From: Amaricoccus macauensis
Lineage (GTDB): Bacteria > Pseudomonadota > Alphaproteobacteria > Rhodobacterales > Rhodobacteraceae
DNA: 35,187 nucleotides
Direction of reading: 5' to 3'
NCBI RefSeq assembly: GCF_014201905.1
Contig: NZ_JACHFM010000010.1
Location: forward strand, 1-35,187
Position numbers and translations under genes: made by a program
Shown here: piece after piece, positions 33,278 through 35,187 of the stretch
Layout: each line of letters opens with the position of its first letter
Position numbering within the stretch: the stretch's first letter is position 1
The notes under the pieces: generated by a model
Database searches by the model: none
The model's input: only the letters and a program-made list of their open reading frames with translations
Told to the model about the DNA's origin: nothing

Positions 33278-33296
33278 CGCTTCGGGAGGTTGCGGA

Positions 33297-34469
33297 GTGG
33301 CTACCTACATTCAAGACACGCTCGACATGATCGACATGACCGTCGCGAATTACGCCCAGAGCGTGTTCACGGACTTCGGCGGACCGGTCAGCGCGACTAT
33401 TCGGCTGGGCGGGGTGGTCGCCATCGCGTTTCTTGGCATCAACGTCATGATGCAGTGGGTGCCACTGCGGGTTACTGACTTCGCCAAGTGGGGTGTCCGC
33501 TACCTGATCATCCTGGCCGTCGCGACCTCCTGGGCGCAGTTCCTCCCCTTCTACGACATGCTGACCAACGTCCCGAGCTCCGTCGGTGCGTCGCTCCTGG
33601 ATGTCTCCGGGGCGAGCTCGCTTAACCAGTCGTTGGACCTGATGGTGACGTCGATCTTCGACTTCTCTGATAGGGCCGCCGACGAGAGCGGCTTCTTCTC
33701 GATCAGCCTGCTCTCAATCATCCTCGCCATTGTCGGTTCGCTGATGGCCTGCGTGGCGATCCTCGTCGCAGGGATTGCCAAGATCGGCCTTGCGATGGCG
33801 GTCTCCCTTGCGCCCCTGTTCATCGCAAGCCTGCTGTTTCGGGGTACGAGCGATCTCTTCTCGAGCTGGGCGAAGTTCACCTTGGGGTTTGCCCTGATCC
33901 CCCTCGTCCTCGCGGGCGTCATGGGCGCGATCGTTCGGATAGGTGGCGATCTGATTGCGAGCATCGATGGGGCCGCGACACTGACGGACGCTGCGCCATT
34001 CCTGATCGTCGCCCTCGCCGCGATCTTCCTGATGTCGCAGGTGCCGACGATGGTGAACGGTCTGGCCGGGACCGTCGTCGCCACGGCGAGCGGTGTCCGA
34101 GAGGCACGCCAGCTCGCCGGAGGCGTCGGCGCGGGAAGCGGGGTGAAGGCGGTCGCCCGCACCGCGCACCCGGCGGTCGCGGCGGTGTCCGGTGCGGTCG
34201 GCGCCGCCCGCGCCGCCGAGGGCGGCATGGGCGCCCGGGCCTCCGCCGGCGCGCAGGAGCTCGTCCAGAACTACGAGGCCCGGAAGAAGGGGCGCGAGCG
34301 CCATCAGGCGCGCATGGCGAACATGGGCCGGCGCTCGACCTTCGGGGGCGATTTCGAGGCGGCGCAGGCCGGGTCGCTGCAGTTCAGCCGCGAGCGAAGG
34401 CGCCAGCGCACCGAGGCGCGGACCGCCGATCGCTCGACCTCTGACAAGGCCAAGGCGCCGCCCGGCTAA
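33297..34469 (+). CDS. virB6: VirB6-like polytopic channel protein
   Basis: This 390-residue protein starts at a GTG with GGGAGG seven bases upstream. It has six or so hydrophobic segments, among them AFLGINVMMQWVPLRV, WGVRYLIILAVATSWAQFL, SLLSIILAIVGSLMACVAILV, KIGLAMAVSLAPLFIASLLF and FTLGFALIPLVLAGVMGAIV. These are typical VirB6/TrbL blocks. The C-terminal 120 residues are cytoplasmic or periplasmic, Ala-, Gly- and Arg-rich (EARKKGRERHQARMANMGRR). VirB6 forms part of the inner-membrane channel. The first two thirds use less GC-biased codons than the tail. Confidence 0.9.
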   Translation: MATYIQDTLDMIDMTVANYAQSVFTDFGGPVSATIRLGGVVAIAFLGINVMMQWVPLRVTDFAKWGVRYLIILAVATSWAQFLPFYDMLTNVPSSVGASLLDVSGASSLNQSLDLMVTSIFDFSDRAADESGFFSISLLSIILAIVGSLMACVAILVAGIAKIGLAMAVSLAPLFIASLLFRGTSDLFSSWAKFTLGFALIPLVLAGVMGAIVRIGGDLIASIDGAATLTDAAPFLIVALAAIFLMSQVPTMVNGLAGTVVATASGVREARQLAGGVGAGSGVKAVARTAHPAVAAVSGAVGAARAAEGGMGARASAGAQELVQNYEARKKGRERHQARMANMGRRSTFGGDFEAAQAGSLQFSRERRRQRTEARTADRSTSDKAKAPPG

Positions 34470-34543
34470 GGGCGATCCCAGCCGCAGATCATCGTTCGTG
34501 CGCCCCGCTCGTCGCGGCGCCATGAAAAGGAGTCCGCCCGCTC

Positions 34544-35187
34544 ATGTCCCAGAGGTCCGACGTCGCGCAGCGCTTCGAGGACGAAGTCTTCTTCGGCCTG
34601 CAGCGGCGGGCGGCGCTCTTCGGCTGGCTCGCCGGCCTGTCGCTGGCGACGGCGCTCTGCGCGGTCGGGGCGATGGTCTTCATGCTGCCGCTCAAGGAAA
34701 TCCGCCCCTACGTCGTCATGGTCGACCGCCAGACCGGTGAGTCCGAGCTCGTGGTCTCTACCCGGCCAGCCGACCTCGCCGAGACCGACGCGGTGCGCCA
34801 GGCCGAGCTCGTCCGCTACGTCAGCGAGCGCGAGACCTACGACACCGCCGACAACCGCGAGCGCATCCCGGCGGTCCTCGCCACCTCGCAGGGCCAGGCT
34901 GCGACCTCGCTCCGGGCGCTGTGGACCAAGGAGGCCGACCAGTACCCGCCGGCGATCTACGGTGAGGACAGCCTGATCAGGGTGAAGGTCCGCTCCGTCG
35001 CGATCCTGAACGACTCGACGGCCCAGGTGCGCTTCACCCGCACCCTCGAGCAGCCGGGGATGCAGCCGGTCATCCGCGCCTTCGTCGCCACTGTCGGCTT
35101 CGCCTTCCAGCCGCGGGTCGAGCGCACGCTCGAGGCGGTCTGGCAGAACCCGCTCGGCTTCACCGTGACGAGCTACCGCATCGACGC
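34544..35187 (+). CDS. virB8: VirB8-like inner-membrane protein, cut by the window end
   Basis: The first 214 codons are visible. The protein reads RFEDEVFFGLQRRAALFGWLAG at the start, followed by a membrane segment (LSLATALCAVGAMVFMLPL). It continues with the NTF2-like periplasmic domain typical of VirB8: EIRPYVVMVDRQTGES, VRYVSERETYD, LNDSTAQVRFTRTLE and NPLGFTVTSYRID. VirB8 links the inner-membrane complex to the core. AGGAG lies ten bases before the ATG at 34544. The stop is beyond the window, but only a few codons seem to be missing compared with family length. Confidence 0.92.
   Translation, partial: MSQRSDVAQRFEDEVFFGLQRRAALFGWLAGLSLATALCAVGAMVFMLPLKEIRPYVVMVDRQTGESELVVSTRPADLAETDAVRQAELVRYVSERETYDTADNRERIPAVLATSQGQAATSLRALWTKEADQYPPAIYGEDSLIRVKVRSVAILNDSTAQVRFTRTLEQPGMQPVIRAFVATVGFAFQPRVERTLEAVWQNPLGFTVTSYRID

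Overview
This window looks like part of a large, GC-rich conjugative plasmid (or plasmid-derived element) from an alphaproteobacterium. The evidence is an RPA-type replication initiator next to an iteron array, a RepC-type initiator, a plasmid-type ParB, a Ros/MucR regulator and a VirB-type type IV secretion cluster. Base composition and codon use are strongly GC-rich almost everywhere. The exceptions are repA, the AbiE-like/Mrr-like junction and the 27.3-27.9 kb region, which are visibly richer in A+T. I cannot resolve the genus.

From left to right: the 3' end of an SRAP/YedK-type gene and a ParD/ParE module with a frameshifted parE (1-0.8 kb). Next is a leftward three-gene operon in which a ribbon-helix-helix antitoxin and a RelE/ParE toxin are separated by a HerA-like ATPase (1.0-3.3 kb). 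A defence block follows (3.4-11.1 kb): an Mrr-like nuclease gene, divergent from an AbiEi/AbiEii-like type IV toxin-antitoxin pair; an unrecognised 403-residue protein; and a type II-short-like CBASS operon made of a CD-NTase, an E2-like protein and an HNH-SAVED effector. A MucR-type regulator, an MgtC-like membrane protein and a small unknown protein close the rightward series at a strong bidirectional terminator (12.76 kb).

The plasmid backbone comes next: a small zinc-ribbon-like protein and ParB on the minus strand (12.9-15.05 kb), then an origin with a DnaA box, an A+T-rich stretch and eight clear plus two degenerate 22-bp-spaced iterons that run up to repA (15.4-16.84 kb). A complete lactate-utilisation cassette follows (17.0-24.5 kb): dld, lldP and lutABC read leftward, and an lldR-like GntR gene diverges from them over a clear palindromic operator. 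It should allow uptake of lactate and oxidation of both isomers. Downstream lie a decayed IS110-type transposase remnant, a small secreted protein, a TrbM-like protein and a RepC-type initiator. The repC leader has the hairpins and antisense terminator expected of countertranscribed-RNA control.

The right end (27.5-35.2 kb) is the start of a mating-pair-formation operon: two small genes, then virB1, virB2, virB3, virB4, a small lipoprotein, virB5, a small secreted protein, virB6 and a virB8 cut off by the window end. Nearly all of these overlap by a few bases, which indicates tight translational coupling. Overall, the window combines replication, partition and conjugation functions with a dense phage-defence and toxin-antitoxin load and one catabolic cargo module.
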